Positions 37,620 through 45,962 of a stretch of DNA of 64,000 nt are shown piece by piece (positions within the stretch are counted from its first letter, which is position 1; every line of letters begins with the position of its first letter). The DNA is from Aquabacterium sp. NJ1. Lineage in GTDB: Bacteria; Pseudomonadota; Gammaproteobacteria; Burkholderiales; Burkholderiaceae_C. The position numbers and the translations under genes were made by a program. The DNA lies in contig NZ_JRKM01000001.1 in assembly GCF_000768065.1 (NCBI RefSeq), positions 1,364,001 to 1,428,000 of the forward strand, read 5' to 3'. Below the pieces are notes generated by a model. The model did no database searches. It was not told where the DNA came from and worked only from the letters and a program-made list of their open reading frames with translations.

Positions 37620-38420
37620 ATGGCCAACAACCACAAACACGACGACCGTTTGAGCAAGAAGGACTACGAAGAGCGCCTGGAGCCCCTGCAACTGGAACTC
37701 AACCAGATGGCCCGCTGGCTGCAGCACACCGGCAAGCGGATGCTGATCCTGTTCGAAGGCCGTGACACGGCGGGCAAGACCGGCGTGATCAACGCCATCT
37801 CGGAGTGCCTGAACCCGCGCCAGTACCAGATCGTGGCGCTGCCCAAGCCGTCCGAGGAGGAAAGCACCCGGTGGTACTTCCAGCGCTATGTGCCCCACCT
37901 GCCTGCGGGCGGCAACGTTTCGCTGTTCGACCGCAGCTGGTACAACCGCGCCGGTGTGGAAAAAGTCATGGGCTACTGCAACGACGAGCAGTACCAGCGT
38001 TTCCTCAAGCAGGCGCCCGTGTTCGAGAAGCTGCTGGTCGATGACGGCATCCTGCTGTTCAAGTACTGGCTGACGGTGGACCAGGCCGAGCAGGAACGCC
38101 GCTTCGCCGAACGCCGCGATGACCCGTTCAAGCGCTGGAAGCTGTCACCCATCGACCTGATGGCCCGCCAGAAGTACGAGGAATACGGCAAGGCCCGCGA
38201 CGCGATGTTGGAGGCCACCCACACCAAGCACGCCCCCTGGACGCTGGTGGATTTCAACGACCAGCGCCTGGGCCGCCTGACCCTGATCCGCCACCTGCTG
38301 GACCAGTTGCCGGACTACGCGGTGCCCGACCAGTGGATCGACTTCGCGCCTCTGAACGGCAAGCTGGCGAAGGAAAGCTTCAAGGGGCCGCTCAAGCCGA
38401 TACCGCCGGCCTTGAGTTGA
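37620..38420 (+). CDS. ppk2: Polyphosphate kinase 2
   Basis: 266 residues from ATG 37620; an in-frame ATG at 37587 would add 11. The Walker A-like loop is FEGRDTAGKTGVI and the Walker B region is VSLFDRSWYNRAGVE. The lid carries RRFAERRDDPFKRWKLSPID. PPK2 enzymes phosphorylate nucleoside mono- or diphosphates with polyphosphate. This is a single-domain protein; class I or III cannot be separated with confidence by eye. It appears monocistronic. Confidence 0.93.
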   Translation: MANNHKHDDRLSKKDYEERLEPLQLELNQMARWLQHTGKRMLILFEGRDTAGKTGVINAISECLNPRQYQIVALPKPSEEESTRWYFQRYVPHLPAGGNVSLFDRSWYNRAGVEKVMGYCNDEQYQRFLKQAPVFEKLLVDDGILLFKYWLTVDQAEQERRFAERRDDPFKRWKLSPIDLMARQKYEEYGKARDAMLEATHTKHAPWTLVDFNDQRLGRLTLIRHLLDQLPDYAVPDQWIDFAPLNGKLAKESFKGPLKPIPPALS

Positions 38421-38506
38421 ATCAACGGCGGGGCGCAAGGCCCCCAAAACTTGATTTCAAACAAACGTTCAATTCTGTTTACTAGGGAAATAACACCGTT
38501 TCAAAC

Positions 38507-38523
38507 ACCCCTCATTCAGGGGT
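38507..38523. repeat. Short hairpin before the GNAT-like gene
   Basis: ACCCCT and AGGGGT form perfect 6-bp arms with a CATTC loop. The 204-base gap 38421-38624 is AT-rich compared with its surroundings and probably holds the promoter of the next gene. The hairpin may terminate ppk2 or bind a regulator. Confidence 0.25.
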
Positions 38524-38624
38524 ATTCGTTAAATAACAGGGTTGACCCTCTCGGGCGGGCTGCTGGCCAACTTCAACAATCGGCCCCACAGCAGTCGCAA
38601 CACAACACCAGAAAGCAGTCGCCC

Positions 38625-39401
38625 ATGCTCACCACCCGCTACCAGAAGGTCAACACCCTGAGTGTCGTGGACATTGCCCGCATGCACGCCCTGTTCGAAG
38701 AAAACTACGCGTTCAGCCCGCTGTCGACCTTCATCAATGACCTGGAAAAGAAGGACGGCGCCTTCATCGTGCGCAAGAAGTCCACCCAGGAGATCGTGGG
38801 TTTTTCAACGCTGGGCATCTACACCTTCAAGCTGGGCGGCAAGAAGGCCAAGGGCCTGTTCAGCGGCGACACCATCATCGACCGCAACTACTGGGGTTCG
38901 CGCTCGTTGCAGAACGCGTTCGCGCTCAAGCTGTTCTGGGAGGCGCTCAAATCCCCCCTGACGCCGCAGTACTGGTTGCTGATCTCCAAGGGTTACAAGA
39001 CCTATCTGCTGCTGGCGCGCAACTTCCCTGATTTCTACCCCCAGCGTGGCAACGCCCAGCCCGAACTCAAGGACCTGGTCACCGAATACTGCGAGGCCAT
39101 GTTCCCCGGCAAGCTCGACCACGACAGCATGCTGCTGGACTTCGGCGACAACGCCAATTGCCTGAAGGATCACGTGGCGGCCATCACGCCCGAGATGCGT
39201 GCCGCCGACCCGGACATCGCCTTCTTCGAGCAGCGCAACCCGAGCTGGCAGCGCGGCACCGAGCTGCCCTGCATTGCCCTGGCCGACCTCAAGACTTTCC
39301 TGACCTTCGTGTGGCCCTTCCTGTGGAAGACGCTGCTGGGCAAGAAGGCCGCACCGCAGGCCGGCACAGCTCAGGCCGAGGCGCAGGCCCGCCGGGCCTG
39401 A
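38625..39401 (+). CDS. Hypothetical protein, GNAT-like acyltransferase fold
   Basis: 258 residues from ATG 38625; the frame is open upstream to 38451 without a ribosome-binding site. I do not recognise a named family. The part AFIVRKKSTQEIVGFSTLGI and the later SRSLQNAFALKLFWEALK with KGYKTYLLLARNFPDFYP follow the strand-helix order of GNAT acyltransferases. The C-terminus has a hydrophobic stretch (FLTFVWPFLWKTLLG) that could touch the membrane, then an Ala-rich tail. It ends seven bases before a convergent gene. Confidence 0.6.
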   Translation: MLTTRYQKVNTLSVVDIARMHALFEENYAFSPLSTFINDLEKKDGAFIVRKKSTQEIVGFSTLGIYTFKLGGKKAKGLFSGDTIIDRNYWGSRSLQNAFALKLFWEALKSPLTPQYWLLISKGYKTYLLLARNFPDFYPQRGNAQPELKDLVTEYCEAMFPGKLDHDSMLLDFGDNANCLKDHVAAITPEMRAADPDIAFFEQRNPSWQRGTELPCIALADLKTFLTFVWPFLWKTLLGKKAAPQAGTAQAEAQARRA

Positions 39402-39407
39402 TCGGGG

Positions 39408-39944
39408 TCAGGCGGCGCTCTGGCCGCCTTGGTCGGCTTTGTCGCCCGGCCCCTTGTCAGCCTGGCTGCTCGGGCCCTCCCCCGCATTGGCGGCTGCTTC
39501 AGGCGCCTGGCTGACGCCTTCACGGGCGCGCTCGGCATAACGGTTGAAACGCCAGGCGGTGTTCTCCAGCGTGATGCGGCGCCAGGTGGCGCGTTTTTCA
39601 GCGGGGCTCATCTCGGGCCACAGCTGCACTTCATCAAAGGTGCGGCCGCAGCCCTTGCACAGGTCATCACCCTGGCTGGTCGAGCAGATCGCGATGCAAG
39701 GCGTGTCGGGTGTGGTGCCGTACCAGGCCAGCCAGGCTTGCCGCGCGGCTTTCGGCATGGTGGCCTCGTCGCACTCGTTCTCGCGGTAATAGACCATGAG
39801 CGCGTAGACCTCGGCGAGCTTTTGCACCTCGGCGCACAGGCTGATGCCATCGGGCGATGGCCGCTGCTCGCGCCACCAGTTGATGGCCGATTCGATGTCG
39901 GTGATGTGGATGCCCGCCATGCCGCTCTTTGGCTCGTTGCTCAA
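39408..39944 (-). CDS. DUF3717-DUF1289 fusion protein
   Basis: 178 residues. The N-terminal half (HITDIESAINWWREQRPS to EVYALMVYYRE) matches DUF3717. The central part CIAICSTSQGDDLCKGCGRT with WPEMSPAEKRATW matches DUF1289, a small Cys-rich domain with a conserved C-x3-C...C-x2-C set. The last 40 residues are Ala/Gly-rich and disordered. The start codon overlaps the trpS stop in an ATGA arrangement, so the two genes are probably translationally coupled. Neither domain has a known function. Confidence 0.78.
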   Translation of the reverse strand: MSNEPKSGMAGIHITDIESAINWWREQRPSPDGISLCAEVQKLAEVYALMVYYRENECDEATMPKAARQAWLAWYGTTPDTPCIAICSTSQGDDLCKGCGRTFDEVQLWPEMSPAEKRATWRRITLENTAWRFNRYAERAREGVSQAPEAAANAGEGPSSQADKGPGDKADQGGQSAA

Positions 39945-41278
39945 GCCTTGGCCGGCTTGGCCGCAGCCTGCTCGGCCTCATGCGCTTGCAGCGCCGCCAA
40001 GGCGGCTTCGACCGCGTCATGCGTCACGCCTTCAGCCAGGCTCACGGGCGCATCGCCCAGCACCGCGGCACCTTCGGTCTTGAAGCGCTTGACCCAGGCG
40101 CCCGCCTCACGGCCTTCGGCAAAGGCCTGGCTTTGCAGCAGCAAGACGCCGTCCGCAGCGGTGAGCTTGAAGTAGAACTGGCCGTCGGCCTCGCGGTATT
40201 GCTTGAACACCGGCAGCTCGGACTTGCTGGCCTGCGCCTTGGCCACCTTGGCCTGGGGCACGGCCAGCATCGGGCGCAGGCCCACGGCATGGCGCAGCTC
40301 GGCCAGGAAGGGCGTGGCCGCCGCACGCGCCTTGGCAGCCCCCGCCTGCAGGATGTCCTCGATGTGCTCGGGGTGGGCCATCAGATCGGCATAACGCTCG
40401 CGCATCGGGCCCACATGGGCTTCGATCAGCTGCACCACGCGCTGCTTGGCGTCGCCCCAGCCCAGGCCGGCACGCAGGTCGGCGTGGAAGGCCTCGCGCG
40501 TGGCCGCATCGGCAAAGGCATCGTGGATGGTGACCAGGTGGGCGCTGTCCGGGTCCTTGGGCTCGCCGGGCAACTTCGAATCCGTCACGATGCGCGCGAT
40601 CGCGTCCTTCAAGGCCTTGGCACCGCCGCCGAACAAGGGCACGGTATTGTCATAGCTCTTGCTCATCTTGCGGCCATCCAGGCCGGGCAAGGTGGCCACG
40701 CTCTCTTCGATCTCGGCTTGGGGCAGCACGAACAGCTCGCGGCCCTTGCCAAAGGTGTGGTTGAAGCGCTGGGCCACATCACGCGCCATCTCGATGTGCT
40801 GGACCTGGTCGCGGCCCACCGGCACACGGTGCGCGTTGAACAGCAGGATGTCAGCGGCCATCAGGATGGGGTAGCAGTACAGGCCCATGGTGATGTTGGC
40901 GTCCGGCTCTTCGCCCGCCGCTTCGTTGACATCGACAGAGGCCTTGTAGGCGTGCGCCCGGTTCATCTGGCCCTTGGCGGTCACACAGGTCAGCAGCCAG
41001 TTCAGCTCCGTCGTCTCGGGGATGTCGCTCTGGCGGTAGAAGGTCACGCGCTCGGTGTCCAGGCCGGCGGCCAGCCAGGTGGCGGCGATTTCCAGGCGTG
41101 AACGCTCGATGCGATCCGGGTCGTCGCACTTGATGAGCGCGTGGTAGTCAGCCAGGAAGAAAAAGCTCTCGACCCCGGCCTCGCGGCTGGCGGCAATGGC
41201 GGGGCGGATGGCGCCCACGTAATTGCCCAGGTGGGGGGTGCCGGTGGTGGTGATACCGGTGAGAACGCGTACGGTCAT
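39941..41278 (-). CDS. trpS: Tryptophanyl-tRNA synthetase with C-terminal YegP-like extension
   Basis: 445 residues; bacterial TrpRS is usually about 335. Residues 1-340 are a normal class I TrpRS: RVLTGITTTGTPHLGNYVG contains the TxGxxHLGN form of HIGH, and GRKMSKSYDNT is KMSKS. Residues 365-410 (FKQYREADGQFYFKLTAADG, then LLLQSQAFAEG) resemble the YegP/DUF1508 domain, and an Ala/Lys-rich tail follows. A similar extension may be common in related Burkholderiales; I cannot check here. It overlaps the DUF3717-DUF1289 gene by four bases. Confidence 0.93.
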   Translation of the reverse strand: MTVRVLTGITTTGTPHLGNYVGAIRPAIAASREAGVESFFFLADYHALIKCDDPDRIERSRLEIAATWLAAGLDTERVTFYRQSDIPETTELNWLLTCVTAKGQMNRAHAYKASVDVNEAAGEEPDANITMGLYCYPILMAADILLFNAHRVPVGRDQVQHIEMARDVAQRFNHTFGKGRELFVLPQAEIEESVATLPGLDGRKMSKSYDNTVPLFGGGAKALKDAIARIVTDSKLPGEPKDPDSAHLVTIHDAFADAATREAFHADLRAGLGWGDAKQRVVQLIEAHVGPMRERYADLMAHPEHIEDILQAGAAKARAAATPFLAELRHAVGLRPMLAVPQAKVAKAQASKSELPVFKQYREADGQFYFKLTAADGVLLLQSQAFAEGREAGAWVKRFKTEGAAVLGDAPVSLAEGVTHDAVEAALAALQAHEAEQAAAKPAKA

Positions 41279-41406
41279 GGCTGGCTCGGGTGGAGATCGG
41301 ACGGGAAAACAGACGGGGAAAGTGCCGAATTGTAGGTGCAGGCCCCTTTTTCCGGGGCCCGGCAGGGGCACTGCCCGGGGTGGGCCCCGATTACACTCTG
41401 GGCCGC

Positions 41407-42039
41407 ATGAAAAACATCGTCATCCTGATCTCCGGGCGCGGCTCCAACATGGAAGCCATCGTGGACGCCTGTGCCAGCGAGCAATGGCCCGCCCGCATCG
41501 CGGCCGTGGTCAGCAACAAGGCTTCGGCTGGCGGCCTGCAGTTCGCCGCCTCACGTGGCATCCCCACCGCGGTGGTGGACCACAAGGCTTTTGATACCCG
41601 CGAGGCGTTTGACGCCGAACTGGCCCGCGTGATCGACGGCTACCAGCCCGACCTGGTGGTGCTGGCCGGCTTCATGCGCATCCTGACCGAAGGCTTTGTG
41701 CGCCATTTCGAGGGGCGCATGCTCAACATCCACCCCTCCCTGCTGCCGGCCTTCCCCGGCCTGCACACGCACCAGCGCGCCATCGAGGCCGGCTGCAAGC
41801 TGGCCGGTGCCACGGTGCACTTCGTGACGCCCGATCTGGACCACGGCCCCATCGTCGCCCAGGCCGCCGTGCCGGTGCTGGCCGATGACACCGAAGCCAG
41901 TCTGTCTGCACGCGTGCTCAAGCAGGAACACGTGATGTACCCGCGTGCCGTGCGCTGGTTCGTGGAAGGCGCGCTGACGCTGGCACAAGGCCGCGTCACG
42001 CACCAACAGGGCGCCTCGCAGCTGCTGATCGGCGATTGA
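41407..42039 (+). CDS. purN: Phosphoribosylglycinamide formyltransferase
   Basis: 210 residues, the normal PurN length. The N-terminal loop is ILISGRGSNMEAI (phosphate binding). NIHPSLLPAFPG contains the catalytic Asn and His, and VTPDLDHGPIVAQ the active-site Asp. It transfers formyl from 10-formyltetrahydrofolate to GAR in purine synthesis. It diverges from trpS. The longer frame starting at 41290 is not supported. Confidence 0.96.
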   Translation: MKNIVILISGRGSNMEAIVDACASEQWPARIAAVVSNKASAGGLQFAASRGIPTAVVDHKAFDTREAFDAELARVIDGYQPDLVVLAGFMRILTEGFVRHFEGRMLNIHPSLLPAFPGLHTHQRAIEAGCKLAGATVHFVTPDLDHGPIVAQAAVPVLADDTEASLSARVLKQEHVMYPRAVRWFVEGALTLAQGRVTHQQGASQLLIGD

Positions 42040-42142
42040 GCCCGAGCCTCGCGCGCAGCCTCCTCTCATCCCTTGCACTCCTGATACGCTTGGCGGCTTT
42101 GTTGTGCTCGTACAAGTCGTACAGGGAAAGGGAGAGAAAAAA

Positions 42143-43057
42143 ATGAAACACTGGATTCGCCAGGGGCTGGCCACACTGGCCATCATGGGTGCCGCGCTGT
42201 CCACCGCATGGGCCGAGGACGCGCCCAACCTGTCTCAACAGGAACAAGCCCACCGCGCTGCCGTCGAGGAAGCGGTCAAGACCATGCAGGGCGCCCAGAT
42301 CAAGGGGCCCGCCGAGATCAAGCTGCGCGACCAGGCCGTGCTGAAACTGCCTGCAGGTTATGTCTGGGTGCCTGAACCGGCCGCAGGCCAGTTCATGAAG
42401 GCCGTGGGCAACCGCCCCGACGAGCGCGAACTGGGCCTGATCTTCCCGCAAGCCGAGGACCAGGACTGGATGGTCGTGGCCGAGTACGAGCCCGCCGGCT
42501 ACATCAAGGACGATGACGCCAAGAACTGGAACGTGGACGACATGTTCAAGAGCCTCAAGGAAGGCACCGAAGCCTCCAACGAGGAACGCCGCAAGAACGG
42601 CTACCCCGAACTCGACATCCTGGGCTGGGTGGAAAAGCCCACCTACACGGAGGCCTCGCACCGGCTGGTGTGGTCCATGTCGGCCCGCCACAAGGGGGCC
42701 CCGGCCGATGCGCCCACCAGCATCAACTACAACACGTATGCACTGGGCCGCGAGGGCTACATCACGCTCAACCTGATCACCGCGCTGCAGGCCATCCCGC
42801 AAGACAAGGCCCATGCCCAGACCCTGCTGGCCGCGCTGGACTTCAATGAAGGCAAGCGTTATGCGGACTTCAACCAGTCCACCGACAAGGTGGCCGAGTA
42901 CGGGCTGGCCGCGCTGGTGGGTGGCCTGGCCGCCAAGAAGCTGGGCATGTTCGCGCTGGCCGCCGGCTTCTTCGCCAAGTTCGCCAAGGTGATCCTGCTG
43001 GCCGGTGCCGGCGTGGCCGCCGCAGTTGGCAAGTTCTTCAAGCGCGACAAGGCCTGA
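42143..43057 (+). CDS. DUF2167 family membrane protein
   Basis: 304 residues. A signal peptide or N-terminal anchor (about residues 8-23) is followed by the DUF2167 pattern: AVLKLPAGYVWVPEPAAGQF, WMVVAEYEPAGYIKDDDA, HRLVWSMSA, INYNTYALGREGYI. The C-terminus has hydrophobic helices (LAALVGGLAAKKLGMFALAAG) that anchor it. The function is unknown. GGGAAAGGGAGAG precedes the ATG. A site-2 protease gene follows after 18 bases, so the two are probably an operon. Confidence 0.88.
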   Translation: MKHWIRQGLATLAIMGAALSTAWAEDAPNLSQQEQAHRAAVEEAVKTMQGAQIKGPAEIKLRDQAVLKLPAGYVWVPEPAAGQFMKAVGNRPDERELGLIFPQAEDQDWMVVAEYEPAGYIKDDDAKNWNVDDMFKSLKEGTEASNEERRKNGYPELDILGWVEKPTYTEASHRLVWSMSARHKGAPADAPTSINYNTYALGREGYITLNLITALQAIPQDKAHAQTLLAALDFNEGKRYADFNQSTDKVAEYGLAALVGGLAAKKLGMFALAAGFFAKFAKVILLAGAGVAAAVGKFFKRDKA

Positions 43058-43075
43058 TCCTTCCTATTGCCCACC

Positions 43076-43801
43076 ATGCTCAAGATCCTGTTTCTGCTGT
43101 TCAGCGGCCTGAAGTTCGGCAAGCTGCTCACCACGGGCGGCACCATGCTGATCTCGCTGGTCGTGTATGCCTTCATCTATGGCTGGAAGTACGCCGCCGG
43201 CTTCATCGCGCTGCTGTTCGTGCACGAGATGGGTCACTTCATCGCGGCCCGCCAGCGCGGCCTGAACGTGGGCGCACCCACCTTCATCCCCTTCATGGGC
43301 GCCTGGATCGAGATGAAGGACATGCCGCATGACGCCGAGACTGAAGCCTATGTGGGCCTGGGCGGCCCGCTGCTGGGCACGTTGGGGGCACTGGTCTGCT
43401 ACTTCCTGGCACGCGACCTGGACCACAGCGGCAAGTGGCTGCTGGCCGTGGCCTATGCTGGCTTCTTCCTGAACCTGTTCAACCTGATCCCGCTGTCACC
43501 GCTGGATGGCGGGCGCATCACGGCGGTGCTGTCACCGCGCCTGTGGCTGCTGGGGGTGCCCGTGATGGGCTTTCTGTTGTGGCGCAACCCGCTCAACCCG
43601 GTGCTGATCATGATCGCCATCATGGCCATCCCGCAGGTGATGAAGGCCTGGCGCTTTCGGGCCGATGACCCGGCGCACGCGGGCTACTACGTGGCCTCCG
43701 CCGAAACCCGCCTGACCTACGCCACCGCCTACATCGGCCTGCTGGCCTTTCTGGCGGTGATGACGCACGACGTGCATGAGATGCTGGCCGTCGTGCGATG
43801 A
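43076..43801 (+). CDS. Site-2 protease family (M50) membrane metalloprotease
   Basis: 241 residues, polytopic. The zinc site is HEMGHFIAARQRG (HExxH), and the second motif is NLIPLSPLDGGRI, providing the Asp ligand. There is no PDZ domain, so it is a minimal S2P unlike RseP. It may cleave an anti-sigma factor or other transmembrane substrate, or in some homologues play a non-proteolytic role. The DUF2167 protein encoded upstream is a candidate partner. Confidence 0.9.
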   Translation: MLKILFLLFSGLKFGKLLTTGGTMLISLVVYAFIYGWKYAAGFIALLFVHEMGHFIAARQRGLNVGAPTFIPFMGAWIEMKDMPHDAETEAYVGLGGPLLGTLGALVCYFLARDLDHSGKWLLAVAYAGFFLNLFNLIPLSPLDGGRITAVLSPRLWLLGVPVMGFLLWRNPLNPVLIMIAIMAIPQVMKAWRFRADDPAHAGYYVASAETRLTYATAYIGLLAFLAVMTHDVHEMLAVVR

Positions 43802-43837
43802 GGTCGTGCCATAACGTCGTGGGATGAGGCCGGCCGC

Positions 43838-45181
43838 TCAGTTCGCGCTGATCGGCACCTCGAACCAGAACAGGCTGCCGCTGCCGGGCTGGCTGTCCAC
43901 CCCGATGCTGCCGTTCATCATGTCGATGAGACGCTTGCAGATGGCCAGGCCCAGGCCGGAGCCGCCGTACTGACGGATGGTGCTGTCACTGGCCTTGTTG
44001 AAGGGCTGAAACAGCTGGCACAGTGCCTCATCAGGGATGCCGATGCCCGAGTCCTGCACTTCCACGTGCAGCGCCTGTTGCCCATCATCACGCTGCGTGG
44101 TGCGGCAACGAACGGCCACTTCACCTTGCGCCGTGAACTTCAGGGCATTGGCCAGCAGATTGAGCAGCACCTGCTTGACGCGCAAGGGGTCGCCCACGGC
44201 CTCGATCTCGTCACCGGAAAACTCGCGCACCAGGGTCACCCCTTTTTGCTCCGCGATGGACGACACCATGTCCACCGCTTCGTGCGCCAGCTGCACAGCA
44301 TTGAAGCGCTGCTGATCCAGTCGCGTGGGGTGGGCCTCCAGGCGAGAGAAGTCCAGCACATCGTTGATGATCTGCAGCAAGGTGTTGCCGCAACGGTCGA
44401 TCTGCTCGGCATACGTGGCCTGCTGCGCATTGAGCTCGGTGCGCTTGAGCAAGGTCGCAAAACCGAGGATGCCGTTGAGCGGTGTGCGCACCTCGTGGCT
44501 GATCTGCGCAAACAGGCGGGTGCGGTCCAGGCTGGACTGCTGCACCGCTTGCAACATGGCCTCCAGGCGCACGGCACGCCGCTCCAGCGACAGATTCTGG
44601 CTGTCGATCACGCGCTGGTTGGCATCGATCTCTTCGCCGAAGCGATCATAGGCACGGCGCACCACCACGCTGACCCCACCACCGATCAAGAGGAAGCACA
44701 TCTGCATGAGGAACATGGGGTTGTCCTCGTCGCGCATCAGGGGCGTCAGCCAATGGAACTGGTGGTTCTGCCAGATCAGCACGGTGGCCACCATGGCGAT
44801 GACCAGCCAGATCAGGCCATCGACCACGCCCATCACATGCGCCACGAACATGGGCCACCACACCAGCCACCACACGGCGGTGCTGGGCGACAGCCCCATC
44901 CACATCAAGGCGACGACCAGGCCAGCCAGGTTGCCCAACAGCATCAGGTGGCTGCACAGGCGGATGCGTGCCGGCGCCAGCCTGGATTTGAACAAGGGAT
45001 AGAGCCCCAAAACCAGTGTGGCGGGCAAACCCAGTACAGCAGCGATGGGCCATTGGCCCAGATAAAAACCATAGGCGAGCGCGAACACGAAGTGCCCGGC
45101 CGCGGACACCAGAATCAATTCGCTGAAACGCCGGTATTTGACCCAGCCAGCGCCCCATTGCGCTGGAGGTGGTGATGCCAT
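43838..45181 (-). CDS. Membrane sensor histidine kinase
   Basis: 447 residues from the ATG at 45181, supported by CAGGAG seven bases upstream. Five or six transmembrane helices occupy residues 20-175 with short loops. A coiled coil then leads to the HisKA box [13 protein letters not shown] (His229). The ATPase domain shows [19 protein letters not shown] and [13 protein letters not shown]. There is no receiver domain. It is the last gene of the minus-strand signalling operon, 112 bases after the response regulator gene. It could be a second input to that regulator. Confidence 0.9.
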   Translation of the reverse strand: MASPPPAQWGAGWVKYRRFSELILVSAAGHFVFALAYGFYLGQWPIAAVLGLPATLVLGLYPLFKSRLAPARIRLCSHLMLLGNLAGLVVALMWMGLSPSTAVWWLVWWPMFVAHVMGVVDGLIWLVIAMVATVLIWQNHQFHWLTPLMRDEDNPMFLMQMCFLLIGGGVSVVVRRAYDRFGEEIDANQRVIDSQNLSLERRAVRLEAMLQAVQQSSLDRTRLFAQISHEVRTPLNGILGFATLLKRTELNAQQATYAEQIDRCGNTLLQIINDVLDFSRLEAHPTRLDQQRFNAVQLAHEAVDMVSSIAEQKGVTLVREFSGDEIEAVGDPLRVKQVLLNLLANALKFTAQGEVAVRCRTTQRDDGQQALHVEVQDSGIGIPDEALCQLFQPFNKASDSTIRQYGGSGLGLAICKRLIDMMNGSIGVDSQPGSGSLFWFEVPISAN

Positions 45182-45293
45182 GTACTGCTCCTGTGGCCTC
45201 ATCAACTGGTGTCTGCTGACACAAAGCGCAAGACTAACTCAAGCTGGCGCCATCTCGTCCCACGACTTGATGAGGGTTTGCGAGATGGCAAGC

Positions 45294-45962
45294 TCAAACA
45301 GAGATGGAACGCGTGGCCAGTGCCGCTGCGGCCGCGCGGGTCTCCACGCCCAGCTTCTCGAAGATGTGCTCCAGATGCTTGTTGACGGTGCGATGGCTCA
45401 TGCCCAGGATGTCGGCGATGTCGCGGTTGGTCTTGCCCTTGGCCAGCCAGCCCAGCACCTCGGTTTCGCGCGGTGTCAGCGCCGCTTCGCTCAATCGATC
45501 AGGGCCGGATGCCGACGCAGCGCTCGTGGCCTTGCCATGCTGCATGACGCGAATGGCCTCGCGTGCCGCACGCGCATTGCGCACGTGCGTGGCCAGCCGC
45601 GCCAGCACTTCTTCAATGCGCACGGGCTTGACCACGTAGTCCACGCCGCCGGCCTCAAAGCCGGCCACCACATCGGCTGTCTCGGACAGGCCCGTCATGA
45701 AGATCACAGGGATCGCCGACCAGGCCGCGTGGTTCTTGATGCGCTGGCAAGTCTCGAACCCGGTGAGGCCGGGCATGACGCCGTCCATGAGGATGGCATC
45801 GGGTGTGACCACGTCCAGACGCGCCAGTGCCTGCTGGCCGTCGCGCGCCACGAGCACCGTGTAACCTTCATCGGCCAGCGCGTCACACAGCATACGCAAG
45901 GTATCGGGTGCATCATCCACCACCAGGACCGTGCCCTGGCTGGGCTCAAGCTTGGGGTTCAT
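45294..45962 (-). CDS. LuxR/NarL-type response regulator
   Basis: 222 residues from the ATG at 45962. The receiver domain has the acidic pair in VLVVDDAPDT, phosphoacceptor Asp60 (ILMDGVMPG) and Lys in YVVKPVR. The C-terminal helix-turn-helix is LTPRETEVLGWLAKGKTNRDI with GMSHRTVNKHLEHIFEKLGV. The start overlaps the end of the fusion kinase gene by 17 bases, so the two are translationally coupled partners. The palindrome at 49527-49551 is a candidate target, which would place the amide uptake genes under its control. Confidence 0.92.
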   Translation of the reverse strand: MNPKLEPSQGTVLVVDDAPDTLRMLCDALADEGYTVLVARDGQQALARLDVVTPDAILMDGVMPGLTGFETCQRIKNHAAWSAIPVIFMTGLSETADVVAGFEAGGVDYVVKPVRIEEVLARLATHVRNARAAREAIRVMQHGKATSAASASGPDRLSEAALTPRETEVLGWLAKGKTNRDIADILGMSHRTVNKHLEHIFEKLGVETRAAAAALATRSISV

